DNA of 64,000 bases from Neobacillus niacini NBRC 15566 (GCF_001591505.1 NZ_BCVA01000007.1:122898-186897); one strand, 5' to 3'. Positions 17,432 through 26,976 are shown, counted from the stretch's first letter. The notes: generated by a model not told the origin, from the letters alone. Numbers and translations: made by a program.

Positions 17432-18721
17432 TTATTTTATTTTTTCTATTAACCCTAAACCTTCCAATAAATCTACTGGTAAGGGCATTTCATACTGAAT
17501 CCCGCCGCCGGTTGAACCAAACCCTGGAGCAATATCACCTTTTTGAATTTTTAAATCATCATAAGTTAGATCATACGCATCCATGAGTGTGGTTACTTTT
17601 TCCCTAAGGACAGTATCTGGCGTCTGATTAACATAAGATTCAATGTTATTGAAATCTCCCGTTATTTTATACTGATGATATTTTGAAGGATCCTCGACAT
17701 AGGGCAAGGACCGCTGATCATAATTATACGGTTTCCCATCTATAACGGGTGAAGTATATCGGCCATTTGCAGGTCCGTATCGGTCAACAACTTCTCCTTG
17801 ATCCGGAATATGAGTTTCTTTGATTGCATTTCCATTTTCATCAAGTACGTAGCCGCCCTTTGGAACCTCATCCCAGTTGATAGAGCCGTCAGGATTTAAT
17901 ACGCTAGGGTCTTTCGGCACCTGAATATGTTCAGGCCATTGTCCGGTTTCTGCATATTTTCCGGCTAGATCTTTATCTATCTTTTGCAAATAATGATTCA
18001 AATCGGTTGGGGAACAGGTTGTTTTTTTCATAATGGCATCGATACCCTCAACCACTCTAACCCCGCCAGCTTCTTCCACTACCTTTACGCCCTTCGTTAA
18101 TTTTACCGCCTTATCGACGCCTTTTGTACCGACAACGGCAAGGGCAACTTCTCCAAAAGCGCGCCCAAACCAATTGGACCTGCTTCCGGCATCTCCATTG
18201 ACAACATCATTATTCCATGAATTTTTAATCCATTCCCATATAGATTTGGCGGTTTCAACAGGGTGCTGAACGACATAGACAAGTCCATTAAAGGTTTCAA
18301 TTGGGTGGGTAATCACATTCCAAAGACCTTCCACCGTCGCGACTACTGCATCTACCACACCTGTAACAAATCCTTTTGAAACGTCAGCGATTAAATCCCA
18401 ACCATCTGTAATATGATCCCAGATGGATTTCTTCTTTTCAGAAAATGTAAGCGTACTTGCTTTATGATCAGCCTTCACATATCGATCCATGGAGTCATCA
18501 ATAAAATGATACAATGCATTGATTCGACTTTCCAGGTCTTGTAAAGATGTAACACTTTGGTTCAAACGTAAGCCGATGTTCTGCTGTTGGGTTATTTTAG
18601 AATCAATGGTGCTGCGCAATGAAGATAACCGGTCCTTAGAATCAGACAAATCAGCGGAAATTGTCTTCAATCCTGTATTGGTGGATTGAACATTGCTTAC
18701 TTTAATATCAATCTTTGACAA
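17432..18721 (-). CDS. secreted polymorphic toxin with C-terminal TNT (NAD+ glycohydrolase) domain
   Basis: 429 residues. The N-terminal 100 residues are helical and WXG/LXG-like, as in type VII secretion substrates, with no signal peptide. A hydrophobic middle follows (GFVTGVVDAVVATVEGLWNVI), then a linker. The C-terminal region (about 290-425) shows the TNT pattern: GEVVDRYGPANGRYTSP, QRSLPY, YHQYKI, and IAPGFGSTGGGIQYEMP before a final LLEGLGLIE. TNT domains hydrolyse NAD+. TTG start with AAAGGAAGGG upstream. It lies between an SseB-like gene and its probable immunity gene. Confidence 0.82.
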   Translation of the reverse strand: MSKIDIKVSNVQSTNTGLKTISADLSDSKDRLSSLRSTIDSKITQQQNIGLRLNQSVTSLQDLESRINALYHFIDDSMDRYVKADHKASTLTFSEKKKSIWDHITDGWDLIADVSKGFVTGVVDAVVATVEGLWNVITHPIETFNGLVYVVQHPVETAKSIWEWIKNSWNNDVVNGDAGSRSNWFGRAFGEVALAVVGTKGVDKAVKLTKGVKVVEEAGGVRVVEGIDAIMKKTTCSPTDLNHYLQKIDKDLAGKYAETGQWPEHIQVPKDPSVLNPDGSINWDEVPKGGYVLDENGNAIKETHIPDQGEVVDRYGPANGRYTSPVIDGKPYNYDQRSLPYVEDPSKYHQYKITGDFNNIESYVNQTPDTVLREKVTTLMDAYDLTYDDLKIQKGDIAPGFGSTGGGIQYEMPLPVDLLEGLGLIEKIK

Positions 18722-18746
18722 GGTAGAAACCCTTCCTTTCTATAAG

Positions 18747-19523
18747 TTAGTGAAACATGGAATGTAAATCATCTACAGACGTTCGCTCATAGAAGGGGGC
18801 GATATGACTGACGATTGATTGAGTGAGTGGAAGGCTTTGATCCAGTATCGCAAGTTCAATTCGTGCAGGTGCAATTTGGTTAACAGATTGAAAAATTTTT
18901 GCGAGCAGTCCTGCAGATGTTTCGTTTACATGTTCATCTACTTCCAGTCCAATGAAAGAAAAAGGACGCTCTCCGGTCATAGGATTATAAATATTTGTAA
19001 GATAGGCCCTGCTTATAGAAGGGTAGGTTCGAAGGCATTCAGATATCGATTCTACTACTGTCTTGGGTATATCTACTATCTGTTCAGCTAAGAGCTGCTC
19101 TTTTAGGGCAGGCGTTAATTGATTAAAAAAGTAATCAAAAATTCTGCCGTCGCGTAATGTTTCAAGCTCCTCAGGAATGATTTTCTTACTTAAGTCGAAT
19201 CCTGGATTTAACACCCAAGCAGTATGTGATTCCACCGATTGTAAAAGCTCTCTAGTCTTGATTTTTACATATGTATAGTTTGATTGAAAAATAGAATCGA
19301 ATTTTTGCCAGCTTGAATAAACAGGGAGAACCATCTCATTTTTCACTTCTATGTACTTTAAGTTCAGGACAGGCTCGCCTTGATCACTTGTAACATTTCC
19401 TAGCACCACTAACTCCAATTCTAAAAAGGCCTTATAAAAATGATATCGCTTCATCGGATCCTTAGTAGCTGCCAAAAGAACTTCATCAAAAGGATCAACA
19501 ACGTTTTTCTTGATTTTCTTCAT
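18747..19523 (-). CDS. SseB-family protein (enhanced serine sensitivity)
   Basis: 258 residues. Features of the SseB fold are an N-terminal domain (DEVLLAATKDPMKRYHFYKAFLE, LELVVLG) and a C-terminal domain (RAYLTNIYNP, FSFIGLEVDE). ATG 19523 is preferred over the longer frame because AGGAG precedes it. In Bacillaceae SseB-like genes are often found beside LXG toxin operons. It lies 25 bases upstream of the toxin start and is probably co-transcribed. Its function in toxin delivery is unknown. Confidence 0.72.
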   Translation of the reverse strand: MKKIKKNVVDPFDEVLLAATKDPMKRYHFYKAFLELELVVLGNVTSDQGEPVLNLKYIEVKNEMVLPVYSSWQKFDSIFQSNYTYVKIKTRELLQSVESHTAWVLNPGFDLSKKIIPEELETLRDGRIFDYFFNQLTPALKEQLLAEQIVDIPKTVVESISECLRTYPSISRAYLTNIYNPMTGERPFSFIGLEVDEHVNETSAGLLAKIFQSVNQIAPARIELAILDQSLPLTQSIVSHIAPFYERTSVDDLHSMFH

Positions 19524-20047
19524 ATTCGCTCTCCTGTTTGATATGGTAAATAAAGTAATAGTATACAATAAGATAGAGGGTGAAAAAAGGTAATATAGTA
19601 CTAGTGATAGCGTACAGTGACCATGGTGACGGTTCGTACGTCACGAAGGGCTGATTTACATGCATTTTCTAGCTTTTGCAAAAGTAGTGGCAGATGTCAT
19701 TATTTTCACCTCATATTAGGGATGCTGGATATCCTGGTCAAATGATTTCGGAGCATTCAAGAGAAATTTATAAACTTAAAAATCATTAATCCTCCCATTG
19801 GAACTCCTCAACTACATTCATAACTGCTCCATAGTCTTCCATGGTCTTTCTACAAATAGACACTTACAAATGTTGAATCATTGTTTAACAAGAAACCTTG
19901 TCATACAAATCATGACAAGGTTTTAATTTTTTAGGTGCATAAATCAATAGGTAACTGAAAAAAATTATTGTGGCCTACAAGTTTTTTACTAATATGTTAG
20001 TTAGAAGAATAGGACTGATCTCAGATTTTGTAAATGTACTAATTATA
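19524..20047. other. spacer with eroded coding remnant
   Basis: No full gene. A plus-strand stretch near 19697-19790 encodes a short peptide containing DAGYPGQMISEHSREIYKLKNH before a stop and looks like the C-terminal stub of a lost gene. The hairpin at 19893 may be its old terminator. Confidence 0.3.
19893..19932 (+). terminator. orphan intrinsic terminator
   Basis: AAACCTTGTCAT / ATGACAAGGTTT, a 12-bp perfect stem, followed by TTAATTTTTT. There is no intact plus-strand gene upstream. Confidence 0.6.
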
Positions 20048-20800
20048 TTATCCGGAGTACCCCAATTGCTCTGATAATTCCCGAGCTGTTTTGATAAGTT
20101 CTCTTACGGCTGTTGATTCCTTTGAAATATCCAGTGCTTCTGTTAGCCCAACAATGTAAAGGACAGCAATTAACTCTCTACTATAATCAAACACAGGAGC
20201 TGCAATGGCGGAAATTCCTGATAGGTACTCGGAAGTGTAAGCATAATTTTCCTTTTTCACAAATGCTAGGATTGATTCCAATTTAGCTTGTTCGATCAGT
20301 TTCTTTTCAAGCTCCTTCTGAATGATCGTTCCTGTCTTTTCCTCTGGCAAGTAGGTTGCAAATACTCGTCCTGCAGCCGTGGTTGTTAATTCAACTAAAG
20401 TACCAGGTCTTATGTTTAAATTAATAGGCTTTTTACTTTCTTCCCATTCAACAATTAATGGCCCCTCATCTTCAACCCAGATAGCCATAGCTACTGTTTC
20501 GTTTAATCGCTCATTTAGTTTTTTTATATAAGGAAAGGCTTTTGAGGTAATATCTGTTTTTTGCATGGCGAATACACCCATGGTCACCATTTCTTTCCCC
20601 AATGAATATCGCAGGTCCGAGTCTTTTTCAAGGGCTCCAACCTTACATAAGCTAATAAGATACCTATACAGCTGACCTTTCGGCATATTACTTAATTTTG
20701 ATATTTCAGTTATCGTTAATGGTTTATCTGCGCGTGAAACCTCTTTAAGTATAGAAAAACCAAGTTCAATGGATTGAATCCCCTTTTTTTCCTGTTCCAT
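20048..20800 (-). CDS. IclR family transcriptional regulator
   Basis: 250 residues. The N-terminal winged helix is about 8-70 (SILKEVSRADKPLTITEISKLSNMPKGQLYRYL) and the C-terminal IclR effector domain about 75-245. IclR proteins commonly control aromatic degradation operons. ATG 20800 follows GAGG on the minus strand. It is divergent from the catabolic operon that begins at 21438, and the paired TGTTNAACA sites at 21235 are its probable operators. Confidence 0.87.
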   Translation of the reverse strand: MEQEKKGIQSIELGFSILKEVSRADKPLTITEISKLSNMPKGQLYRYLISLCKVGALEKDSDLRYSLGKEMVTMGVFAMQKTDITSKAFPYIKKLNERLNETVAMAIWVEDEGPLIVEWEESKKPINLNIRPGTLVELTTTAAGRVFATYLPEEKTGTIIQKELEKKLIEQAKLESILAFVKKENYAYTSEYLSGISAIAAPVFDYSRELIAVLYIVGLTEALDISKESTAVRELIKTARELSEQLGYSG

Positions 20801-20889
20801 GTTTAATCCTCATTTCCAAAACTATAATTAATATTATTTTATCAGAGAACGCTTATATTTTTTAAATAGATTTCATTTTTAGGCTCTGT

Positions 20890-21100
20890 TATCACTGGAT
20901 GTTGATTTGAAATAAACGGAGAAATTCCGGCTAAATTGGTAAATAGCTATGATTTATTAATTATTAGGGGAGTTTTTCCGTCTATAGGGTCCAAACCTTT
21001 GGATTTTGTCCTATTTAGAGCTGCTATGCGGAATTTCTCCGTTTATATCTGCTTGTTTGGCTTCCTCTATTAACATTAGCAGGAAATTCTCCGCTTATGA
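20890..21100. repeat. GGAGAAATTCCG-type intergenic repeat cluster
   Basis: Four or more degenerate copies of AAACGGAGAAATTCCG and its complement at about 50-60 bp spacing, including GGAAATTCTCCGCTTAT at 21082-21098, identical to 1512-1528. They occupy the spacer between the IclR gene and the aromatic promoter. Confidence 0.5.
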
Positions 21101-21189
21101 ATTCTCCTACCTACACGAAAATCAACAAAACAATAAATCATAACAGTGAGCGATTTATAAAAAATAATAGTCTGAAAAATCGAAATATA

Positions 21190-21219
21190 TTGACGGCCTG
21201 TTTTGGTTTATAATATAAT
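21190..21219 (+). promoter_or_regulatory. promoter of aromatic catabolic operon
   Basis: TTGACG (21190-21195), an 18-bp spacer and TATAAT (21214-21219). It gives a leader of about 210 bases. Confidence 0.5.
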
Positions 21220-21234
21220 CACATTGTAAACGTT

Positions 21235-21263
21235 TGTTGAACAGTGTAAACCATTGTTTAACA
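21235..21263. promoter_or_regulatory. paired TGTTNAACA operator sites
   Basis: TGTTGAACA (21235-21243) and TGTTTAACA (21255-21263) are near-palindromes exactly 20 bp apart, two helical turns, just downstream of the -10. They are best explained as a regulator site, most likely for the divergent IclR protein. A related TTGTTTAACAA occurs near 19882. Confidence 0.45.
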
Positions 21264-21437
21264 AAAATGCAAGAATGGAATTTAAATGTAGTTTCAAATG
21301 AACAAAAGGTGGTTTCACAAATAAATATTTGAGGGGGGAAAGAAGAGACGGACAACACCATTATGAAATGATCAAGTGATAGAGAAATGCCTTCATTTTG
21401 TTATAACGAAATTAAATATAGAAAGGAAGTACACTTT

Positions 21438-22643
21438 ATGGTTGGAATCAGTAAACGTCATCAAGTTGTGATTATAGGAGCTGGACTAGGAGGTTTGACT
21501 GCTGCTGCATTTTTGCAGAAGTTTGGGATTGATGTGCATGTATACGAGAGAGCCGCCGAATTGAAAGAAATTGGAGCTGGTATTAATTTAGATTCGAATG
21601 CGATCAGAGTGCTGTTACGATTAGGGATTACGGAAGAAGAGCTTATGGAGGTAGCGGTCCCGCTTAAAGAAGTATGGGAATTTCGAAATGGCATTGATGG
21701 TCGAGTCCTGTACAGCGAACCGTTTAAGAAGGATTTTGGAGCTCCACATGTAGTCATCCATCGTGGAGAACTGCACAGTCTGATAAAAAGCAAAGTATCC
21801 GAAGACGCTATCACGGTTAATCATGGCTGCGCAAACGTAGAACAAGATGATGACGGTGTGGTAATCACTTTTGAAAACGGTGTCAAAGTTGAAGCTGACG
21901 TATTAATTGGTGCGGATGGCGGACGTTCCGTTGTTAGAAATGCTGTGGTTGATACACCTCCAAAGATGCGTTTCTGGGCGGCTATGTATAGAAGTCTTGT
22001 TCCAATTGATGAAGTTCCTCCTTCTGAGCGTGTTCCAAACCGGACCGCATGGTTAGGATCACGGCATTTCTTTATGCGTTATCCAGTATCTGGCGGAAAA
22101 TTATTGAATATCGTGGGCGCTGTTCCCCGCAGACAATGGGAGCACGCTGGGCCTATTGATGCAAGCGTAGAAGATTTTCTTTCGGAATTTGCTGGCTGGG
22201 AAGAAAATATTCAAGCCATGATTGGAGCAGCTCAAGAAACAAAACTCTGGCCATTATACGATATGGATCCACTAGAGCGCTGGAGCAAAAATAGAGTTAC
22301 CTTACTTGGTGACGCAGCGCATCTGCTATTACCATTCTTAGGGCAAGGAGCAGCACAGGCCATTGAAGATGCAGAAGTACTGGCAGGTAATTTGAAAAAC
22401 TTAAATCAGGGAACGGATATATCCGAAATCTTTGCCCGCTATGAAGGGTTGCGTAAACCTCGAGCATCAACGGTTCAGTTTATGGCGAGAACCATTTGGC
22501 AATTTATTGATCCACCATACATTAGCACAGAGGTTTCAAGTATTCCTGGTGACGATATTTTTAACCAGTATAAGAGTCTATTTAATATGCATGAATGGTT
22601 GAATGGATATGATCTTCAAAAAGACGTAGTGAATAATTTTTGA
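21438..22643 (+). CDS. FAD-dependent aromatic ring monooxygenase
   Basis: Flavoprotein hydroxylase of the salicylate / 3-hydroxybenzoate hydroxylase group; adds a hydroxyl to an aromatic acid using NAD(P)H and O2. 401 residues from ATG 21438, chosen over an upstream ATG because GAAAGGAAG precedes it. Motifs: GAGLGG FAD loop (14-19), GADG (158-161) and LLGDAAH with LPFLGQGA (289-303). As first enzyme of the operon it should prepare a catechol-type or trihydroxylated ring for the dioxygenase. The substrate is not determined. Confidence 0.85.
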   Translation: MVGISKRHQVVIIGAGLGGLTAAAFLQKFGIDVHVYERAAELKEIGAGINLDSNAIRVLLRLGITEEELMEVAVPLKEVWEFRNGIDGRVLYSEPFKKDFGAPHVVIHRGELHSLIKSKVSEDAITVNHGCANVEQDDDGVVITFENGVKVEADVLIGADGGRSVVRNAVVDTPPKMRFWAAMYRSLVPIDEVPPSERVPNRTAWLGSRHFFMRYPVSGGKLLNIVGAVPRRQWEHAGPIDASVEDFLSEFAGWEENIQAMIGAAQETKLWPLYDMDPLERWSKNRVTLLGDAAHLLLPFLGQGAAQAIEDAEVLAGNLKNLNQGTDISEIFARYEGLRKPRASTVQFMARTIWQFIDPPYISTEVSSIPGDDIFNQYKSLFNMHEWLNGYDLQKDVVNNF

Positions 22644-22785
22644 ATCTCATCGTAACTCCGAAGAGGGATATTGGGTAACTTTTCATTCAAGTGAAAGATA
22701 CTCTGGTATTTCTTGGCAGGAAGAGGGAGCGGCAGGAATTCCTACACGGTTAGGAGAAAGGTATCTAAAATAAGGGGGATTCATA

Positions 22786-24156
22786 ATGGAGGCTAGTGTG
22801 GAAAATACAAAAAAAACGTCGCTTAATTCCGGAACAAAACTTGTTGTTTTATTATCCTGGTTATTTATGATTTTTGAAGGGTACGACCTGTTGGTTTATG
22901 GGACCATCGTTCCTTCCTTACTACAATATCAACAATGGGATATCACACCTACCCAAGCAGGACGGTATGGCAGTTATGTAGTGATAGGTATGTTAGTTGG
23001 AGCGATCGTGGCAGGGATGCTTGCGGATAAATTTGGTCGTAAAAAAGTTTTGATTATTGGTGCAACGATATGCGCGGTCTTCATGATAGGTTCCGCTCTT
23101 GCACCTACCCCAGAAATTTTCGGACTAAGCCGTTTACTTACAGGCATCGGATTAGGAACGGTAATGCCCGTCGTAACGATATTAACCCTTGAATATGCTC
23201 CAGCGAAAAGACGCGCTTTTACTACGATTATCATGTATAGCGGGTACCAATTAGGTGGAGTCCTAGCAGCCCTTTTAGGCATGTCATTAATTCCTACTAT
23301 GGGATGGCGTGCAATGTTTTGGGTAGGGGCTATTCCATTGTTACTCGTTGTTCCATTAGCGATTCGTTTTCTTCCTGAATCTTTAGCGTTCCTACTAGCA
23401 AAAGGCAAGAAAAAAGAGGCAGTAAGGATTGCGGAGCGATTTGAAATTCCGATGGAAGAAGTAGAAAAGGAACAAAAGGAAGAAAATAGCATGAAAAATG
23501 GAAAGGAAATGAATTCTATTGGTTCATTGCTATCAAAAGGACAACGTAAATCTACTCTATTATTCTGGCTTGCTTCATTTTGTGGACTCTTTCTCGTTTT
23601 CGGCTTAGGAACATGGCTGCCTACGATTATGATGAAAAGTGGATATTCAATCGGTTCTGCTTTATCGTTCTTACTGGTCCTGAATGTAGGAACGGTTATT
23701 GGTAGTTTTCTGGGAGCTACACTATCTGATCGGTTGGGTCATAAAATTTCGTGTACACTCTCCTTTGTCGTTGCTTTTACAGCATTCCTATTATTAAGCT
23801 TTAATCCTTCTTCTACACTAGTAACCTATTTACTTATTGCTGCAGCAGGAATGGGCTCCATTGGGACACAATATTTAATTAATGCTTATGTTGGCGTTTA
23901 TTATCCTGCTACTGTTCGTACGACTGCCCTCGGTTGGTCCCTGGGTATCGGAAGATTCGGTGGGATTGTCGGTCCGATTGCAGTGGGGCTGTTAGTTTCT
24001 ATGTCTTTAGGGACATTCTGGCACTTTGGATTGTTTGCGCTTACAGGATTAATTGGGGCGATTTTGATCTTATCGATCTCCGGTTCGACGGCAAAGGGAA
24101 AATCAGTAGATAGCTTAGGCTTAGCAAATAAAGATATACCAACGACAACAAATTAA
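22786..24156 (+). CDS. MFS aromatic acid:H+ symporter (AAHS type)
   Basis: 456 residues, twelve predicted helices with a charged central loop (about 205-245). EGYDLLVYGTIVPSLL in helix 1 and LADKFGRKKV after helix 2 match the aromatic acid symporter family (PcaK/BenK/MhpT-like). Ribosome site AAGGGGG. It probably imports the aromatic acid used by the monooxygenase. A 142-base spacer before it shows no other gene. Confidence 0.85.
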   Translation: MEASVENTKKTSLNSGTKLVVLLSWLFMIFEGYDLLVYGTIVPSLLQYQQWDITPTQAGRYGSYVVIGMLVGAIVAGMLADKFGRKKVLIIGATICAVFMIGSALAPTPEIFGLSRLLTGIGLGTVMPVVTILTLEYAPAKRRAFTTIIMYSGYQLGGVLAALLGMSLIPTMGWRAMFWVGAIPLLLVVPLAIRFLPESLAFLLAKGKKKEAVRIAERFEIPMEEVEKEQKEENSMKNGKEMNSIGSLLSKGQRKSTLLFWLASFCGLFLVFGLGTWLPTIMMKSGYSIGSALSFLLVLNVGTVIGSFLGATLSDRLGHKISCTLSFVVAFTAFLLLSFNPSSTLVTYLLIAAAGMGSIGTQYLINAYVGVYYPATVRTTALGWSLGIGRFGGIVGPIAVGLLVSMSLGTFWHFGLFALTGLIGAILILSISGSTAKGKSVDSLGLANKDIPTTTN

Positions 24157-24208
24157 TAGATTCAGATCAATCCAAAAGACTAAAGTAAGTTTGAATGGAG
24201 GATAAAAA

Positions 24209-25195
24209 ATGGAAAGCGAATTACTGAAATTTGATGTAGCAGAGTTAACTCATATGGAAATCTATACACCGAATCCGGATGGAACGGTATGGTTTTTTAA
24301 AGAAATCTTAGGAATGACAGAAACAGCAAGAGTGGGGCAATCTGTTTATCTCCGAGCTTATGAAGATTCCTACCAACATTCTCTTAAAATAACCGAGAGA
24401 AATGAGCCGGGTTTAGGGCATATGAGTTTTCGAGCAAGTTCCAAAAACGCATTGGACAGACGTGTACGTGCTCTTGAAAAATCAGGCGCGGGTATAGGAT
24501 GGATTGATGGTGATTTTGGTCATGGTCCAGCGTATCAATTTGTAACACCAGATAACCATAGGATGGAAATTCTATGGGAGATAGAAGAATATCATGCACC
24601 AGAAAGTGAAAGAACTGTGTTGAAAAATCGACCACAAAAACGCCCAACGAAAGGGTATCCGGTTCGTCGTTTAGACCATGCCATGTTGATGTCTAAGGAT
24701 GTAGCCGGTAACAAAAACTTATTTATGAATGAACTTGGCTTTAAGTTAAGTGAACACATTTTGAAAGAGGATGGAACGGATCTTGGGATCTGGCTAAGGG
24801 TGACGAATACCGTTAATGAGTTGGTGTTTACCGAAGATGATGGTACGGATGAAAAAGGACTAGGAAGACTTCATCACTTTGCCTTCTTGTATGGAAACAC
24901 ACAAAACTTATATGAGGTAGCAGAAATATTAACGGAACACGGGTTAGAAATTGAAGCGGGTCCATTTAAACATGGAATTAGCCAAACAACGAGTCTCTAT
25001 GTTTATGAACCAGGCGGGAATCGTGTGGAACTTTATGGTGACCCAGGATACCTAATCTTTAATCCTGATTGGAAGCCAGTAACGTGGTCGAAAGAAGAAG
25101 TAGAGAAAGCCATCATGTTCTTTGGCTCACCTTTACCAGAATCATTCTTTAAAAAGGGCACTCCAGCAGTTAAATCTTCTTTATTTTCAAAATAA
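24209..25195 (+). CDS. type I extradiol ring-cleavage dioxygenase (VOC fold)
   Basis: 328 residues made of two VOC modules. Metal ligands are visible in the second: His157 (RRLDHAM), His222 or His223 (RLHHFAF) and Glu274 (NRVELYG); His255 and Tyr264 are in the usual acid-base positions. It opens a dihydroxylated ring next to the hydroxyls with O2. It resembles the homoprotocatechuate / catechol 2,3-dioxygenase group. Ribosome site GGAGGA. The product enters the hydratase/decarboxylase/tautomerase steps encoded downstream. Confidence 0.85.
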   Translation: MESELLKFDVAELTHMEIYTPNPDGTVWFFKEILGMTETARVGQSVYLRAYEDSYQHSLKITERNEPGLGHMSFRASSKNALDRRVRALEKSGAGIGWIDGDFGHGPAYQFVTPDNHRMEILWEIEEYHAPESERTVLKNRPQKRPTKGYPVRRLDHAMLMSKDVAGNKNLFMNELGFKLSEHILKEDGTDLGIWLRVTNTVNELVFTEDDGTDEKGLGRLHHFAFLYGNTQNLYEVAEILTEHGLEIEAGPFKHGISQTTSLYVYEPGGNRVELYGDPGYLIFNPDWKPVTWSKEEVEKAIMFFGSPLPESFFKKGTPAVKSSLFSK

Positions 25196-25213
25196 AAAGA
25201 TTTAGACTTTACT

Positions 25214-25250
25214 AATAGGATCCATTCCATAAAAATGGGGTGGGTCCTTA
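25214..25250 (+). terminator. intra-operon hairpin
   Basis: AGGATCCA...CCAT / ATGG...TGGGTCCT stem within the 116-base gap between dioxygenase and hydratase. It has no strong T tract, so it may act as an mRNA-stability or attenuation element. Confidence 0.35.
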
Positions 25251-25311
25251 CACTGTTTCTATCAAGATTTGTAATTGAGAAGGAATTATTGAATAGAAAG
25301 GAAGGTTTCAA

Positions 25312-26091
25312 GTGTCTAATAAAATTCAACATTTTGCCGCTAAATTGGCGCAAGCTGAAGCTACCCGTGTTGGCATAGATCCGATCACTTCCACCAACCC
25401 GGACATCACGGTTAATGAAGCTTATCACATTCAATTGGAAAATATTAAAAAGAAGGTAAAGGAAGGAAGAAAAATTGTCGGTAAAAAGATCGGTTTAACC
25501 TCTGTGGCTGTGCAAAAACTGTTAGGTGTTAATGAGCCGGACTATGGACACCTATTAGACACGATGGTGATTGAAAATGGAGGTAACATCTCATGCGAAA
25601 CCATGATTCAGCCAAAAGTAGAAGGTGAAATTGCCTTTATTTTGAAACATGATTTAAAAGGTCCGAATGTAACCGTTCTTGATGTACTGCAAGCTACCGA
25701 TTATGTGGTTCCAGCTTTGGAAATTGTAGATAGCCGAATACAGGATTGGAAAATAAAGCTGCAAGACACCGTTGCAGATAATGCTTCATCTGGATTTTAT
25801 GTATTAGGGGGCAAGCCTACGAAAATTACCGATATTAATCTTGAATTAATGGGCATGGCTCTGTATCAAAATGGTGAAGTTGTCAACACCGGTGTCGGAG
25901 CGGCCGCACTCGGAAATCCTGCTTTATGTGTTGCATGGTTAGCAAACCGATTAGCTGATTATGATATCCCTCTTAAAGCAGGTGAAGTCATCCTTTCCGG
26001 TGCACTTTCAGGTATGGTAGTGGCAAAACCAGGGGATACGTTTACCGCAAGATTTGCCCATTTAGGGCAAGTGAGCGTAAACTTTAAATAA
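25312..26091 (+). CDS. 2-oxopent-4-enoate (2-hydroxypentadienoate) hydratase
   Basis: 259 residues of the fumarylacetoacetase-like hydratase/decarboxylase family. IVGKKIGLTSVAVQKLLGV followed by EPDYG matches the hydratase branch (XylJ/DmpE/MhpD) better than the decarboxylase branch. Metal ligands lie in KVEGEIAF and ALEIVDSR. GTG start with GAAAGGAAGG upstream. It adds water to 2-hydroxypenta-2,4-dienoate to give 4-hydroxy-2-oxovalerate. Confidence 0.8.
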   Translation: MSNKIQHFAAKLAQAEATRVGIDPITSTNPDITVNEAYHIQLENIKKKVKEGRKIVGKKIGLTSVAVQKLLGVNEPDYGHLLDTMVIENGGNISCETMIQPKVEGEIAFILKHDLKGPNVTVLDVLQATDYVVPALEIVDSRIQDWKIKLQDTVADNASSGFYVLGGKPTKITDINLELMGMALYQNGEVVNTGVGAAALGNPALCVAWLANRLADYDIPLKAGEVILSGALSGMVVAKPGDTFTARFAHLGQVSVNFK

Positions 26092-26142
26092 TGACGAACC
26101 ATTTGACCGAGCAAGACTGGTATTTCTAAGGAGGAAAAAGTG

Positions 26143-26931
26143 ATGGCTGTTGAAGTTTTTAAAGATATTGCTGATTACCTGGTAGCAGCAGAAGTTGAAA
26201 AACGTGAAGTGGTAAAGGTAACAAATACAATGAAACCTGATTTAACGGTTGAGGAAGCTTATCAGGTACAGGAATTGATTGTACAAAGAAAAGTAGACGA
26301 GGGTCACAGAATTATTGGACCTAAAATGGGTTTAACAAGCAAAGCAAAATGGGATCAAATGGGCGTATCGGAGCCCATTTACGGTTATGTATTTGATTAT
26401 ATGCTGGTTAATGATGGAGGAGTATTACCTTTCTCAGATTTAATCCATCCTAAAGTGGAGGCAGAAATTGCCTTTCTCATTGGGGAAGATATTGAGGGGC
26501 CAGGGATTACAGGAGCACAGGTTCTGGCTAAAACACAGTATGTATTACCTGCTCTTGAGATCATTGACAGCCGTTACGAAAACTTTAACTTTACATTAGC
26601 GGATGTGGTTGCAGATAATGCCTCTACATCTAGAGTCGTTTTTGGGAATGCACTTAGAAAACCAAGTGAGTTTGAACTAGAATTAATAGGGGCAACTCTA
26701 TCCATTAATGGTCAAATAAAAGAACTGGGGGCTGGGGCAGCTGTTTTAGGCCATCCTGCCAATGCCATTGCTGTGCTAGCAAATATGCTTGCGAGAAAAG
26801 GAGAAAAAATAAAAAAAGGGGACATTATTTTGTCAGGTGCCTTAACAAGTGCTGTAATGTTAAGTATTGGAGATTTTGTTTCCGGTAAGTTTGATGGTTT
26901 AGGAGAGGTTACTTTCTCAGTTGGAGAATAA
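26143..26931 (+). CDS. 4-oxalocrotonate decarboxylase
   Basis: 262 residues, homologous to its neighbour. IIGPKMGLTSKAKWDQMGV followed by EPIYG is the pattern of the decarboxylase branch (XylI/DmpH). Metal ligands lie in KVEAEIAF and ALEIIDSR. AAGGAGG at 26128-26134 favours ATG 26143; GTG 26140 is also possible. In known pathways decarboxylase and hydratase form a complex so that the unstable dienoate is passed on directly. Confidence 0.8.
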   Translation: MAVEVFKDIADYLVAAEVEKREVVKVTNTMKPDLTVEEAYQVQELIVQRKVDEGHRIIGPKMGLTSKAKWDQMGVSEPIYGYVFDYMLVNDGGVLPFSDLIHPKVEAEIAFLIGEDIEGPGITGAQVLAKTQYVLPALEIIDSRYENFNFTLADVVADNASTSRVVFGNALRKPSEFELELIGATLSINGQIKELGAGAAVLGHPANAIAVLANMLARKGEKIKKGDIILSGALTSAVMLSIGDFVSGKFDGLGEVTFSVGE

Positions 26932-26976
26932 AAACGTTACACTAGGGTGAGATCAAATTTAGAAAGGGGAATACCG

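Noticed and set aside
20890..21100. Possible CRISPR array
   Set aside because: Units are short, degenerate and in both orientations, and there are no cas genes; better explained as a dispersed repeat.
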